Of a DNA stretch of 64,000 bases, positions 37,085 to 46,056 are shown in pieces. Below the pieces are notes generated by a model. The model searched no databases, was not told the origin of the DNA, and saw only the letters and a program-made list of their open reading frames with translations. The stretch's first letter is position 1; every line of letters begins with the position of its first letter. A program made the translations under genes and the position numbers. Source of the stretch: Neisseria wadsworthii 9715 (lineage in GTDB: Bacteria > Pseudomonadota > Gammaproteobacteria > Burkholderiales > Neisseriaceae); the NCBI RefSeq assembly GCF_000227765.1, contig NZ_JH165159.1:1626675-1690674 (forward strand), in the 5' to 3' direction.

Positions 37085-37167
37085 ATTAAGAAAAGCGCAT
37101 ATTGTATCGTTATCTTGGCTGCGTTACACTTCCAACTTCCTCCTAATTTTTATCGGTGCGCTTGAAT

Positions 37168-38121
37168 ATGTCTGAAAAAATCCGCTTAATCATTGATACC
37201 GACCCAGGCCAAGATGACGCAGCAGCCATTCTGATGGCACATGGCTTAGCCAAACGCGGGTTGATTGACTTTATGTCGATTACCGTAGTAGCCGGCAATG
37301 TAGGTATCCGCTATACCTCTGAAAATGCACGGATTATTTGCGATTGGGCCGGAAAGGAAAATTTTCCTGTGTATTCAGGTGTTGCCAAACCGCTGCTGCG
37401 GAATCTGGTTACCGCCGAAGAGGTGCACGGCAAAACTGGTTTGGACGGCGTTGAACGCCATTCCCCCCGTTGCCCGTTACAAGAGCAGCACGCCGTGAAC
37501 TATTTGATTGATACTTTACGTGCAGCAGAAGACAACAGCATTGTCATCTGCCCTATCGGCCCGTTAACCAATATCGCCCAAGTTTTAACGCTTGCACCGG
37601 ACTGCGCGCGTGCTATCAAACGGATTGTTTTGATGGGCGGCAATTATTTCGAAGCGGGTAACATCACGCCCGCGGCGGAGTTCAATTTTTATTGCGACCC
37701 GCACGCCGCACAAATCGTGTTGCAAAGCGGCGTACCCACAACCATTTTGCCGCTCGATGTAACCCACAAAGCATGCATTACCACCCCCCGTATGGATGTG
37801 TTGCGTCAGCAGAATAATAAAAACGGCCCGCGTTTGGCCGGCATTCTGCAAAGTTATGAGCGATACGACATTCAAAAATTCGGCACCGAAGGCGGCCCGT
37901 TGCATGACCCCTGCGCGATTACTTGCGCGGTGTTTCCCGAATTATTCCAAGGTCGCGAATGCTATGTTCAAGTGGAAACTTCCAGCGAATTAACCATGGG
38001 CGCGTGTGTGGTGGATTGGTGGAATTCAACCGGCAAACCGGCAAATGCTTATTGGGTAACCGAAGTTGATGCAGATAGAATGTTTGAAGAAATGGCTTTA
38101 TCTATCGGGCAATTGCCTTAG
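37168..38121 (+). CDS. inosine/uridine-preferring nucleoside hydrolase
   Basis: A ~317-residue enzyme that splits nucleosides into base and ribose. It has the diagnostic N-terminal Ca-binding motif LIIDTDPGQDDAAAILMA, the VVAGNVG segment, PIGPLTNIAQVL (~130), VLMGGNYFEAGNITPAAEFN (~155) and the late HDPCAITCAVFP Asp. ATG 37168 (MSEKIRLIIDTDPG) is preferred to the upstream GTG 37156. Cytoplasmic, monocistronic. It may feed ribose into rbsK nearby (inference). Exact substrate preference cannot be read. Confidence 0.9.
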   Translation: MSEKIRLIIDTDPGQDDAAAILMAHGLAKRGLIDFMSITVVAGNVGIRYTSENARIICDWAGKENFPVYSGVAKPLLRNLVTAEEVHGKTGLDGVERHSPRCPLQEQHAVNYLIDTLRAAEDNSIVICPIGPLTNIAQVLTLAPDCARAIKRIVLMGGNYFEAGNITPAAEFNFYCDPHAAQIVLQSGVPTTILPLDVTHKACITTPRMDVLRQQNNKNGPRLAGILQSYERYDIQKFGTEGGPLHDPCAITCAVFPELFQGRECYVQVETSSELTMGACVVDWWNSTGKPANAYWVTEVDADRMFEEMALSIGQLP

Positions 38122-38131
38122 ATCTTAAGAA

Positions 38132-38182
38132 TGCCTGTCTGAAAACAAACAGAAAGGCCGTCTGCAATATTTCAGACGGCCT
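38132..38182. terminator. mixed DUS cluster: one TG copy plus an AG-dialect hairpin
   Basis: TGCCTGTCTGAA (38132-38143) is followed by AGGCCGTCTGCA (38155-38166, one change) facing TTCAGACGGCCT (38171-38182). The AG pair forms the hairpin after the nucleoside hydrolase. Two dialects side by side within 51 bases. Confidence 0.85.
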
Positions 38183-38203
38183 TCTCTCCTTAAAATATCG
38201 AAT

Positions 38204-39787
38204 ATGAAAATGAACGACACTGCCGAAAAAATACCCGTTACCGCTGCCATGATGGTTAAAAATTCCGAAAAATACCTAGCAGAGGTATTACAGTGCCTGA
38301 GCGGTTTCGACGAAGTATTACTATTAGACAACGGTTCGACCGACCGCACACTCGAAATCGCTGCATGTTTTAACAACGTAAGCATACACAAACACGAGTT
38401 CATCGGTTTCGGCCCCATGAAAAACCTTTCGGCCAAGCTTGCACGCCATGATTGGATTTTCAGCATAGACAGCGATGAAATCGTTACACCCGAGTTGATG
38501 CAAAGCATACGCCAAGCGGATTTATCGCAAACCAACCGCATATACACCCTCTCCCGCTTAAATCATTATCGCGGCCGTGCAATCAAAGGCTGCGGCTGGT
38601 ATCCCGACATAATCTGCCGCCTCTACAACCGCAAACACACACGTTTTAACGACCGTCAAGTTCATGAATCATTAGAGCAACCGGAAGGAACCCAAATTGC
38701 TGCTCTAAAAGGCGAACTTTTGCATTATTCTTTTGATTCTGCCGATGGTTTGATTCAAAAAATGCAGCAATACACTTCACTTTATGCAGACCAATTCCGT
38801 TTTACCAAACGCACCTCTGCCGGCAGCGCAACTTTGCACGGATTTTCTTCTTTTATTAAAAACTATTTCATCAAACAAGGTTTTAAATATGGCAGCGACG
38901 GGTTTACCATCTCCTTTTCCAATGCTGCCGGTTCTTTTTACAAATACATCAAGCTAAATGAGCGCAACCAAGCTTTGCGGGTATCGCTGCTCATCACCAC
39001 TTACAACCGCCCCGATGCCTTGCAAAAAGTGCTTTATTCCACACTCCAGCAAAGCGTCAAGCCCGTTGAAATCTTAATTGCAGACGACGGCTCTCGTGAA
39101 GATACGGCAGAAGTTATCCAAATATTCGCTTCACATTGCCCAATCCCGGTCAAACACCTATGGCAGGAAGACGACGGCTTCCGCGCCGCTCAAGCCCGCA
39201 ACCGTGCCATCGCAGCCGCAAACGGTGAATATATGGTGATTATTGACGGTGATATGGTGCTGCATCCCGAGTTTATCCGCGACCACATACAAGCCGCCCA
39301 AAAAAACACGCTTATCCAAGGCTCGCGCGTTATGCTCACCCAAGAGAAAACCGCAGAGTTGCTCAGCCGATCCGACCAAACAGAACCCATTTCTCTTTTC
39401 GATAAAGGAATAGAAAAACGCTTATCAGCTTTGCGCTGCAGTCATTTAAGTAAATTCATTTGGCGCAAAAAAAGCCAAAGCCATAAATCCATTAAAAGCT
39501 GCAATATGGGCTTTTTTCGGGAAGATGCATTGGCAGTCAACGGCTTTAACAACGAATTTGTCGGTTGGGGCAGAGAAGACAGCGAATTTGTCGCCCGCCT
39601 CTATCATCACGGCTTAAAACGCCGCAACCTGAAATTCAGCGGCATTGCCTACCACTTATGGCATCATGAAGCAGAACGCGATGCTCTGCCGCACAACGAT
39701 GCGCTTTTGAACAAAACGCTGGAAAACAAACTGACACGTTGCGAAAACGGTGTGAATCAATTCTTGATGGTAGACACTGAAAATTAA
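38204..39787 (+). CDS. two-domain family 2 glycosyltransferase (WaaE/LgtF-like + GT2)
   Basis: A 527-residue fusion of two GT-A enzymes. Residues 1-~250 resemble WaaE/LgtF lipooligosaccharide glucosyltransferases: VTAAMMVKNSEKYLAEVLQ, LLLDNGSTDRTLEIA, and DWIFSIDSDEIVTPEL with the DSD metal motif. Residues ~260-527 are a second GT2 domain: SLLITTYNRPDALQKVLYST, ILIADDGSREDTAEV, GEYMVIIDGDMVLHPEF (DGD metal motif) and a galactosyltransferase-like NEFVGWGREDSEFVARLYHH end. Such proteins build cell-surface sugars; donor and acceptor are unknown. The two domains are normally separate proteins, so this may add two sugars in order. Confidence 0.83.
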   Translation: MKMNDTAEKIPVTAAMMVKNSEKYLAEVLQCLSGFDEVLLLDNGSTDRTLEIAACFNNVSIHKHEFIGFGPMKNLSAKLARHDWIFSIDSDEIVTPELMQSIRQADLSQTNRIYTLSRLNHYRGRAIKGCGWYPDIICRLYNRKHTRFNDRQVHESLEQPEGTQIAALKGELLHYSFDSADGLIQKMQQYTSLYADQFRFTKRTSAGSATLHGFSSFIKNYFIKQGFKYGSDGFTISFSNAAGSFYKYIKLNERNQALRVSLLITTYNRPDALQKVLYSTLQQSVKPVEILIADDGSREDTAEVIQIFASHCPIPVKHLWQEDDGFRAAQARNRAIAAANGEYMVIIDGDMVLHPEFIRDHIQAAQKNTLIQGSRVMLTQEKTAELLSRSDQTEPISLFDKGIEKRLSALRCSHLSKFIWRKKSQSHKSIKSCNMGFFREDALAVNGFNNEFVGWGREDSEFVARLYHHGLKRRNLKFSGIAYHLWHHEAERDALPHNDALLNKTLENKLTRCENGVNQFLMVDTEN

Positions 39788-39790
39788 ACA

Positions 39791-39821
39791 ATGCCTGTCT
39801 GAAAATAGTTTTCAGACAGGC
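39791..39821. terminator. inverted DUS pair after the glycosyltransferase
   Basis: TGCCTGTCTGAA (39791-39802) and TTCAGACAGGCA (39810-39821), between two convergent genes. Confidence 0.85.
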
Positions 39822-39867
39822 ATTTTAAAAGGACCCGAAATAAATTGGCTGCCTAAGCCTTTAGCAA

Positions 39868-41481
39868 TCAACCGCCTGCTTTAGGCTGGCTTGCAGCTGC
39901 TTTTGGAGCGCTTGCCGCCTGAGATTCTTGAAATTCAATCACGTCATCAATGTCCACATCATCAGGTTCGCTTCTAAGCGGCTTGCCGTTAAACAGCAAC
40001 TGGCTGTCTTTTAACATCATTTGAGTGCTTATATGGCCGTTGTTTACCGTAATATAACCGTCACGGTTCATCGAAGCCACCACATTCTCCACCATCAAAC
40101 GCAAGGTTTCGTTAATATCATCCAAGCTGGCGCGACCTTCGGCGGCATCTTCAGCATTAACCGTAAACACATTGCGCGCCTGATTGATTACCAAACTCTC
40201 CAGCAGCTTTTGCGGCACCTGCAATTTGAAATCGGCATGCGTTTTTTTGATTAAAGCGTTGAAATTATTCAAATCAGGTTGTGTGAGACCGTTAAACTTC
40301 AACTCGCCGCTGGAATACACTTTACCTTGCGGCATCTTCAAATCGAAAGCACGCACTTTAATCACCGGGTTATTGATAAACAAACCGGCCGCTTCGTTTT
40401 TCGCCGCCTGAATCAACATATCCTGAATTTGCTGGCCGGTCATTTCTTTGGATGCGGCTTCGGCCATTTTGTTTTTCAAAACCAAAAGGCTCTTAGCGTC
40501 CAGATGCTCGGCGGCCACATCAATATTCAAAGGGCCGTATTGTTCGTCGCCATACACCAGATTGGCAAACTGAAACTTGCCTTCGCTGTTAATCCAGTCG
40601 CCGTTTTCCGCCATCTTGGTATCAAATTGCAGCTTGTCCACCACAATTTTAGAAGGGGCTACTTGGCCGGTAGGATTGATGAAAGCACCAATCTGCAAAT
40701 CGGTTACCAGGTTAATCAGCTCGTTGATTTTTACATTGTAATCAACGCCTTCTTTCCAGACCACAGAAAATTTATCCAGCTTGAAGCTGCTGTTGCCGAG
40801 CGACAGCCGGGTTTTGCCGTCTTGGGTTTGCGTGTTGATTTGCAGATTTTCCAGCGACACGTCACCCTTATCGGCCAGCTTGGCAAGCAATGCGGGCGCC
40901 TGGTAGCTGTGGCTGTAATCCGACCAGCCCGGCTGATAATCGGTGGTGCCGTTCATGCCTTTCCAATTCAGCTTGATGCCCGACAGCTCTTCGTAGTCAA
41001 AAGCAGGCATACTGGCGGTTAATTGGCCCGAACCGTTTAAGTGAATCACATTGCTTAAAACCAATGGCGCCTGATCGCCGAAAAACCGCTTGAGTGCTTT
41101 TTCCGTTTCAGGATGATATTTGAACTCGGTTTCCACTTTTGCGCTAACCGGTGTCAAACCGGAAGCAAACGGACCGTGTTTGATATGGTTCACTACCGTA
41201 ACCGGCTCGTTCAAGATGGTTTTCAGATTATCCGGCAGATATTGCTGCATGTTTTTCAGCAATGTGGGCTTCAATCTGATAACGGTCGTTTCCTTAGCAC
41301 TGAACCAACCGCGTTCGTATTGACGTGATTCAACTGTGAGAAAGCTGGCTTGGGCAAGCAATTGGTGCTGCTCGTTTAATACTTGCTCGGCTTTTTGCCC
41401 GAGAAAATAAGGCGCGCCGCCAAATACGCCGGCCAGCGCCAAGACAATACCGGAAACTCCGATGGGTATCAGCTTTTTCAT
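39868..41481 (-). CDS. ydgA: DUF945 (YdgA-like) periplasmic/membrane protein
   Basis: A 537-residue protein of the YdgA/DUF945 family. It starts MKKLIPIGVSGIVLALAGVF, an N-terminal membrane anchor, followed by the family hallmark FLGQKAEQVLNEQHQLL. The rest is soluble and repetitive in beta structure, with a C-terminal Ala/Pro-rich tail. I chose ATG 41481; the open frame extends 24 codons further but adds no family sequence. In E. coli YdgA is a membrane protein of unclear role. It stands alone between two DUS hairpin regions. Confidence 0.78.
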   Translation of the reverse strand: MKKLIPIGVSGIVLALAGVFGGAPYFLGQKAEQVLNEQHQLLAQASFLTVESRQYERGWFSAKETTVIRLKPTLLKNMQQYLPDNLKTILNEPVTVVNHIKHGPFASGLTPVSAKVETEFKYHPETEKALKRFFGDQAPLVLSNVIHLNGSGQLTASMPAFDYEELSGIKLNWKGMNGTTDYQPGWSDYSHSYQAPALLAKLADKGDVSLENLQINTQTQDGKTRLSLGNSSFKLDKFSVVWKEGVDYNVKINELINLVTDLQIGAFINPTGQVAPSKIVVDKLQFDTKMAENGDWINSEGKFQFANLVYGDEQYGPLNIDVAAEHLDAKSLLVLKNKMAEAASKEMTGQQIQDMLIQAAKNEAAGLFINNPVIKVRAFDLKMPQGKVYSSGELKFNGLTQPDLNNFNALIKKTHADFKLQVPQKLLESLVINQARNVFTVNAEDAAEGRASLDDINETLRLMVENVVASMNRDGYITVNNGHISTQMMLKDSQLLFNGKPLRSEPDDVDIDDVIEFQESQAASAPKAAASQPKAGG

Positions 41482-41675
41482 TGTATCGCTAGAAATGTAA
41501 AAAAATAGAGGATAGCATTTTTTAAAGTTTTTGTCCCGACCGCAGAAAAGCACCCTATTGCGATGGTTTTATATAACCAAGAAGCATTAGCTAACAATCA
41601 TTCATTCTTTTTCTTATTAAAAACCCTTCTTTAAAATGAAGAAGTCATCTCTAAAATTAAGCAAAAGGAAATGGA

Positions 41676-42713
41676 ATGAAACCCAAACACTTGATTGCCT
41701 TATTAACGGTATTCGCCCTACCCGGCTGCGCCCCCGAATCCGGCGACAAATCGGCATCGGCTCCGAGCGATAAAGTTGCCGCCTCAACGCTGCTGAATGT
41801 TTCATATGACGTAACCCGCGATTATTACAAAGACTACAATCCCATTTTCACCAAACACTACGCAACCAAACATCCTAACGTAACCATTAATATCCAACAA
41901 TCACACGGCGGCTCCAGCAAGCAGGCTTTGTCGGTAGCAAACGGTTTGCAGGCAGACGTGGTTACGATGAATCAAAGTTCGGATATTGATTTATTGGTAC
42001 AAAAAGGTTTGGTCTCCTCCGATTGGCAAAAACAGTTTCCGAATAACGCCGTACCCTTTACCAGCACGACGGTTTTCTTGGTTCGAAAAGGCAACCCTCT
42101 GCAAGTTAAAGATTGGTCGGATTTAGCCAGAGATAATATCAAAGTGGTGGTTGCCAACCCCAAAACCTCCGGAAACGGCCGTTATTCTTTTCTGGCAGCC
42201 CATGCTTATGCGTTAAAAACCAATCAGAATGATGAATCCAAAGCAATCGAATTTACTAAAAAACTCTTAAAAAACATTCCGGTATTTGAAAACGGCGGGC
42301 GGGCAGCCACCACTACTTTTGTTCAGCGCAACATCGGCGATGTGTTGATCACATTTGAAAACGAGGCCAATTTGGCCGCAAAACAATTGGGCAATGGCAA
42401 TTTTGAAATCGTTTACCCCAGTTATTCGATTTTAATGGAAAGCCCTGTTGCAGTAGTCAACAGCGTTACCGATAAAAAAGGCTCAACCGCAGCCGCAACC
42501 GAATATCTGAATTATTTATGGAGCAAACCTGCACAAGAGCTTGGCGCCAAGCTTTACCTGAGGCCTACAGACAAAGATGTGCTGGCGGCAAACGCAGCTA
42601 CATTCCCGAAAGTCGAAACATTCCGCCCGACGGAGGTGTTCGGCCCCTGGGATCAGATTATGAAAAAATACTTTGCCGACGGCGGTTTATTTGACCAGCT
42701 GACCACCAAATAA
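41676..42713 (+). CDS. sbp: sulfate-binding protein, probable lipoprotein
   Basis: The 345-residue periplasmic receptor feeds sulfate (or thiosulfate) to CysTWA. Sbp/CysP motifs: LLNVSYDVTRDYYKDYN (~42), QQSHGGSSKQALSVANG (~75), ADVVTMNQSSDIDLL (~97), NPKTSGNGRYSFLAA (~150) and GGRAATTTFVQRNIGDVLI. The signal peptide ends FALPGCAPES; Cys 18 could be lipidated, although Pro at -2 is unusual in a lipobox. Most gram-negative Sbp proteins are free in the periplasm. An AAGGAAATGG ribosome site precedes ATG. It converges on the cysTWA operon, from which it is split by a Correia-like element. Confidence 0.93.
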   Translation: MKPKHLIALLTVFALPGCAPESGDKSASAPSDKVAASTLLNVSYDVTRDYYKDYNPIFTKHYATKHPNVTINIQQSHGGSSKQALSVANGLQADVVTMNQSSDIDLLVQKGLVSSDWQKQFPNNAVPFTSTTVFLVRKGNPLQVKDWSDLARDNIKVVVANPKTSGNGRYSFLAAHAYALKTNQNDESKAIEFTKKLLKNIPVFENGGRAATTTFVQRNIGDVLITFENEANLAAKQLGNGNFEIVYPSYSILMESPVAVVNSVTDKKGSTAAATEYLNYLWSKPAQELGAKLYLRPTDKDVLAANAATFPKVETFRPTEVFGPWDQIMKKYFADGGLFDQLTTK

Positions 42714-42737
42714 CAGTTACCCTTAACGATAAACAAT

Positions 42738-42765
42738 GCCTGTCTGAAAACTTTCAGACAGGCAT
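42738..42765. terminator. inverted DUS pair after sbp
   Basis: TGCCTGTCTGAA (42738-42749) and TTCAGACAGGCA (42754-42765), loop of 4. Confidence 0.85.
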
Positions 42766-42795
42766 TTATGTTAAACCCGGGCATAACGGATGCTT

Positions 42796-42991
42796 TATAG
42801 TTAATCAACACATTTTTAATACAAGGCAGCAAGCCGAAGACAGCACAGATACAGTCAATTCACTTAAGTTTAATAACGATACCGTCATACTCGGGCTTGA
42901 CCCGAGTACCTTGAGTTCTGGTAAGCTTAGGAGATACTCGGGTCAAGCCCGAGTATGACGAGCGTGCTATTTTTTAAATTGATTCACTATA
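42796..42991. repeat. Correia-like miniature element with internal 26-bp inverted repeat
   Basis: The ends TATAGTTAATCAA (42796-42808) and TTGATTCACTATA (42979-42991) are inverted repeats with one mismatch, the typical TATAG...CTATA ends of Correia elements. The left part (ACAAGGCAGCAAGCCGAAGA, 42821-42840) resembles the Correia core. Nested inside is a perfect 26-bp inverted repeat, 42883-42908 with 42935-42960, each arm itself palindromic (ACTCGGG...CCCGAGT). It fills the gap between the 3' ends of sbp and cysA and could form strong RNA hairpins. Confidence 0.75.
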
Positions 42992-43001
42992 TATCTGCCG
43001 C

Positions 43002-44090
43002 TTAAATCACATATTCCACCATCTCGGGCAGCTTGAATACGATGTGCTTTCTAGGATACAGCCACACCCTTTGCCCCAATGCAAACGGCTCAGTACGGTA
43101 TTCATTATGCGGAACCAACACCTGCAACATCCGGCTGTTGCCCGTGCGCTTCAACATAAGCCGAACCATAGAGCCGGTGGTTTGTATGGAAGCTATTTCC
43201 GCTTCTCCGATACTGTTGCCGCCCGCTTTTGCAGATAGTGCCAAATCATGCGGGCGAACATAAGCCACTACATTTTGCCGCTCATGCCCCCGGCCTTCCA
43301 GTTTTTCCTCATAACCGCCGATAAACAGGCTGCCCTGCTCTATTTTTGCATTTTCAAACGCGTTTACCTCGCCGAGAAATTCTGTAACAAACACATTCTC
43401 CGGCTCATGATATAAATCATCGCCGCTGCCCGTTTGCTCAATTACCCCGTGGTTCATTACCACGATACTGTCGGCCATTTCCAGAGCTTCCTCCTGATCA
43501 TGCGTAACCAACACACTGGTAATTCCCAATTCATGATGGATTTGACGCAGCCAATAACGCAATTCTTTCCGCACCTTAGCATCCAGCGCGCCAAACGGCT
43601 CGTCCAGCAGCAACAGTTTGGGTTCGGTAACCAGTGAGCGAGCGAGCGCGATGCGTTGGCGCTGGCCGCCCGAAAGTTGGCCGGGATAAGCTTTGGCAAG
43701 ATGCTCAAGCTGCACCAGCTTGAGCAGGCTGTAAACTTTCTCTGCAATTTGGCTTTCCGCCGGCCTGATTTTCCGCGGCAGCACCTGCAAACCAAAAGCA
43801 ATGTTATCAAACACATTCATATGCCTAAACAGTGCATAATGCTGAAACATAAAACCGACTTTACGGTCGCGCACATGCTTGCGGGTCACATTTTCGTCAT
43901 CAAAGAAAATGCCGCCTCCATCTGCATGCTCCAAACCCGCAATAATCCGCAAGAGTGTGGTTTTGCCGCAGCCCGAAGGGCCGAGCAGCGCCGTGAGGCT
44001 TCCTGTCGGAATGGTCAGATTAATGTTTTTCAAGGCATGAAAACTGCCGAAATATTTATTGAGTTGTTCAATGCGTATGGTCATGCTCAT
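43002..44090 (-). CDS. cysA: sulfate/thiosulfate ABC transporter ATPase
   Basis: A 362-residue ATPase energising sulfate import. It carries Walker [12 protein letters not shown] (~33), the signature [15 protein letters not shown] (~138), Walker [15 protein letters not shown] (~158) and the switch His in [10 protein letters not shown]. The C-terminal ~120 residues form the regulatory TOBE-like domain ([12 protein letters not shown]). Last gene of cysT-cysW-cysA, 39 bases after cysW with a DUS in that gap. Confidence 0.96.
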   Translation of the reverse strand: MSMTIRIEQLNKYFGSFHALKNINLTIPTGSLTALLGPSGCGKTTLLRIIAGLEHADGGGIFFDDENVTRKHVRDRKVGFMFQHYALFRHMNVFDNIAFGLQVLPRKIRPAESQIAEKVYSLLKLVQLEHLAKAYPGQLSGGQRQRIALARSLVTEPKLLLLDEPFGALDAKVRKELRYWLRQIHHELGITSVLVTHDQEEALEMADSIVVMNHGVIEQTGSGDDLYHEPENVFVTEFLGEVNAFENAKIEQGSLFIGGYEEKLEGRGHERQNVVAYVRPHDLALSAKAGGNSIGEAEIASIQTTGSMVRLMLKRTGNSRMLQVLVPHNEYRTEPFALGQRVWLYPRKHIVFKLPEMVEYVI

Positions 44091-44115
44091 GCTCCATTAA
44101 ATTATTTACGGTTGT

Positions 44116-44127
44116 TTCAGACAGGCA
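44116..44127 (-). repeat. single DUS between cysW and cysA
   Basis: TTCAGACAGGCA inside the operon gap of 39 bases. It is unpaired and so should not stop transcription. Confidence 0.85.
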
Positions 44128-44129
44128 TC

Positions 44130-44981
44130 CTAATTACCGGCCGATTCAAGCTGCTTTTGCCGCCTCCAGGCCAACACGTTCTGCAACAACAAAGTAAGCA
44201 AGGCCAATAAAGCCAGCAGGCTGGACAAAGCGAATGCGGCAGTAAAGTTATACTCGTTATAAAGAATCTCCACCTGCAAAGGCAGCGTATTGGTTTGCCC
44301 GCGAATGTGGCCGGACACCATGCTTACCGCGCCGAATTCGCCCATAGCCCGTGCATTCGTCAGAATAATTCCGTAAAGCAGCGCCCATTTGATATTGGGC
44401 AGAGTGATGCGCCAAAACATCTGCCGGCCGCTCGCGCCCAAAATCAATGCAGCTTGCTCCTCACTGTCTCCCTGAGCCTGCATTAAAGGAATCAGCTCCC
44501 GCGCTATAAACGGAAAAGTAACAAATAAAGTAGCCAATATCATTCCGGGCAGAGCAAACACAATCTGAATACCGCGTGCTTCCAGCCAGCCGCCCATCAC
44601 ACTGTTAGCACCGAATAAAAGCACAAACATTAACCCGGCCACCACCGGCGATACGGAAAAAGGCAAGTCCAACAAAGTGGTAAACAACTGCTTGCCGCGG
44701 AAATCGAAACGCGTGAGCAACCAGGCCAGCGCAACGCCTATCACGATATTTACCGGCACCACAATTGCCGCAATCAGCAAAGTCAGCTTAACCGCATGCA
44801 AAGCATCCGCTTCAGTCAGCGCGGCAAGATAAAGCCGCCATCCCTTTTCCAGCGCGTTCCAAAACACAGCAACCAGAGGCATCACCAGCATCAGGCCGAG
44901 AAACAATAGCGCCGTTCCGATTAACGCATAACGCACAATGCGCGACTCGGTAAGCAGAGGATTGGTTTTAGCCGTATTCAT
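44130..44981 (-). CDS. cysW: sulfate/thiosulfate ABC transporter permease CysW
   Basis: A 283-residue inner-membrane permease with about six hydrophobic helices, beginning RYALIGTALLFLGLMLVMPL. The binding-protein-dependent permease loop contacting CysA is EEQAALILGASGRQMFWRIT (~170). It pairs with CysT to form the channel. 22 bases separate it from cysT upstream. Confidence 0.94.
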   Translation of the reverse strand: MNTAKTNPLLTESRIVRYALIGTALLFLGLMLVMPLVAVFWNALEKGWRLYLAALTEADALHAVKLTLLIAAIVVPVNIVIGVALAWLLTRFDFRGKQLFTTLLDLPFSVSPVVAGLMFVLLFGANSVMGGWLEARGIQIVFALPGMILATLFVTFPFIARELIPLMQAQGDSEEQAALILGASGRQMFWRITLPNIKWALLYGIILTNARAMGEFGAVSMVSGHIRGQTNTLPLQVEILYNEYNFTAAFALSSLLALLALLTLLLQNVLAWRRQKQLESAGN

Positions 44982-45003
44982 AGTCTCACTCCGTCAAACA
45001 CGC

Positions 45004-45834
45004 TCAACGCTTGCGCTTAGCCAAACGCCATTGCAAAATATTTAAGATAAATAAAATCACAAACGAAATACCCAGCATAAATAAAGCCACGGCACTCGCA
45101 CCCTTCACATCAAACAACTCAAACTTGCCGGCAATAATCAAAGGCAGAATTTCCGACTCCATCGGAATATTTCCCGCAATAAAAATCACAGAGCCGTACT
45201 CGCCCGTTGCCCGCGCAAACGCCATGCCCGCACCGGTTATCAGAGCAGGCAGAATTTCCGGCAGCAACACGCGGCGGAACACCGTAAAACGGCCCGCCCC
45301 CAAAGACACCGCAGCCTCTTCATATTCGGCCGGCAACTCTTCCAAAACAGGCTGCACGGCACGCACAATAAACGGCAAGCTCACCACAACCAGAGCCACC
45401 CAGATACCCAACGGCGTAAACGCCACCTTGATACCGAAAGGTTCCAGCCAACGCCCGATCCAACCGTTAGGCGCATAAAGCGTGGCCAGCGCCACCCCGG
45501 TTACGGCAGTCGGCAGCGCAAAAGGCAAATCAACCAAAGCATTTACCAGCCCCTTGCCCCAGAATCGGTAGCGCACCAACACCCAAGCCACCAGCGTACC
45601 GAACACCACATTGGCCAACATGGCGAAAAAAGAAGTTTTCAGCGTGAGCCACACCGCAGCCAACGTACGCGGTTCGACAATCTGCTGCACAAAATCCGCC
45701 CACCCCATGCCGGCTACCGTCGCAACCAGCATCGCAAAGGGCATCAGCACCATTAACGAAAGTGTCAGCATACTCAGCCCGAGCGTCAGCTTGAAACCGG
45801 GCAAAACAGTTTGTGTTTTCAGCAACAGCATCAT
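45004..45834 (-). CDS. cysT: sulfate/thiosulfate ABC transporter permease CysT (CysU)
   Basis: A 276-residue permease, partner of CysW. It starts LPGFKLTLGLSMLTLSLMVL with a long first helix and contains the EAA loop EYEEAAVSLGAGRFTVFRRV (~170). First gene of the minus-strand operon. Its promoter should lie in 45835-45970 but no clear boxes or Cys regulator site were seen. Confidence 0.94.
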   Translation of the reverse strand: MMLLLKTQTVLPGFKLTLGLSMLTLSLMVLMPFAMLVATVAGMGWADFVQQIVEPRTLAAVWLTLKTSFFAMLANVVFGTLVAWVLVRYRFWGKGLVNALVDLPFALPTAVTGVALATLYAPNGWIGRWLEPFGIKVAFTPLGIWVALVVVSLPFIVRAVQPVLEELPAEYEEAAVSLGAGRFTVFRRVLLPEILPALITGAGMAFARATGEYGSVIFIAGNIPMESEILPLIIAGKFELFDVKGASAVALFMLGISFVILFILNILQWRLAKRKR

Positions 45835-45849
45835 TCCACCTTATCTTAA

Positions 45850-45879
45850 TGCCTGTCTGAAAAATGATTCAGACAGGCA
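45850..45879. repeat. inverted DUS pair upstream of cysT
   Basis: TGCCTGTCTGAA (45850-45861) and TTCAGACAGGCA (45868-45879), placed just before the cysT start codon and thus within its leader or promoter, an unusual place for a terminator. Confidence 0.8.
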
Positions 45880-46000
45880 TTGCTTAGATTCCATAACACA
45901 ACAGCAGCCGACACATGTTAAAGACAACACGGCCATTTGAAAAAGAACATAAAATTGTAACTAAATACACTTTAGTTATAAGCATTCCGCACAAACAAAA

Positions 46001-46029
46001 TGCCTGTCTGAAAAGCTTTCAGACAGGCA
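46001..46029. terminator. inverted DUS pair after the membrane protein gene
   Basis: TGCCTGTCTGAA (46001-46012) and TTCAGACAGGCA (46018-46029). It lies 28 bases beyond the stop of the minus-strand gene at 46057 and probably ends its transcript. Between this and the pair at 45850, 121 bases hold no other feature I can name. Confidence 0.8.
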
Positions 46030-46056
46030 TTGTTCATACCGCTCACCAATCTCTAT

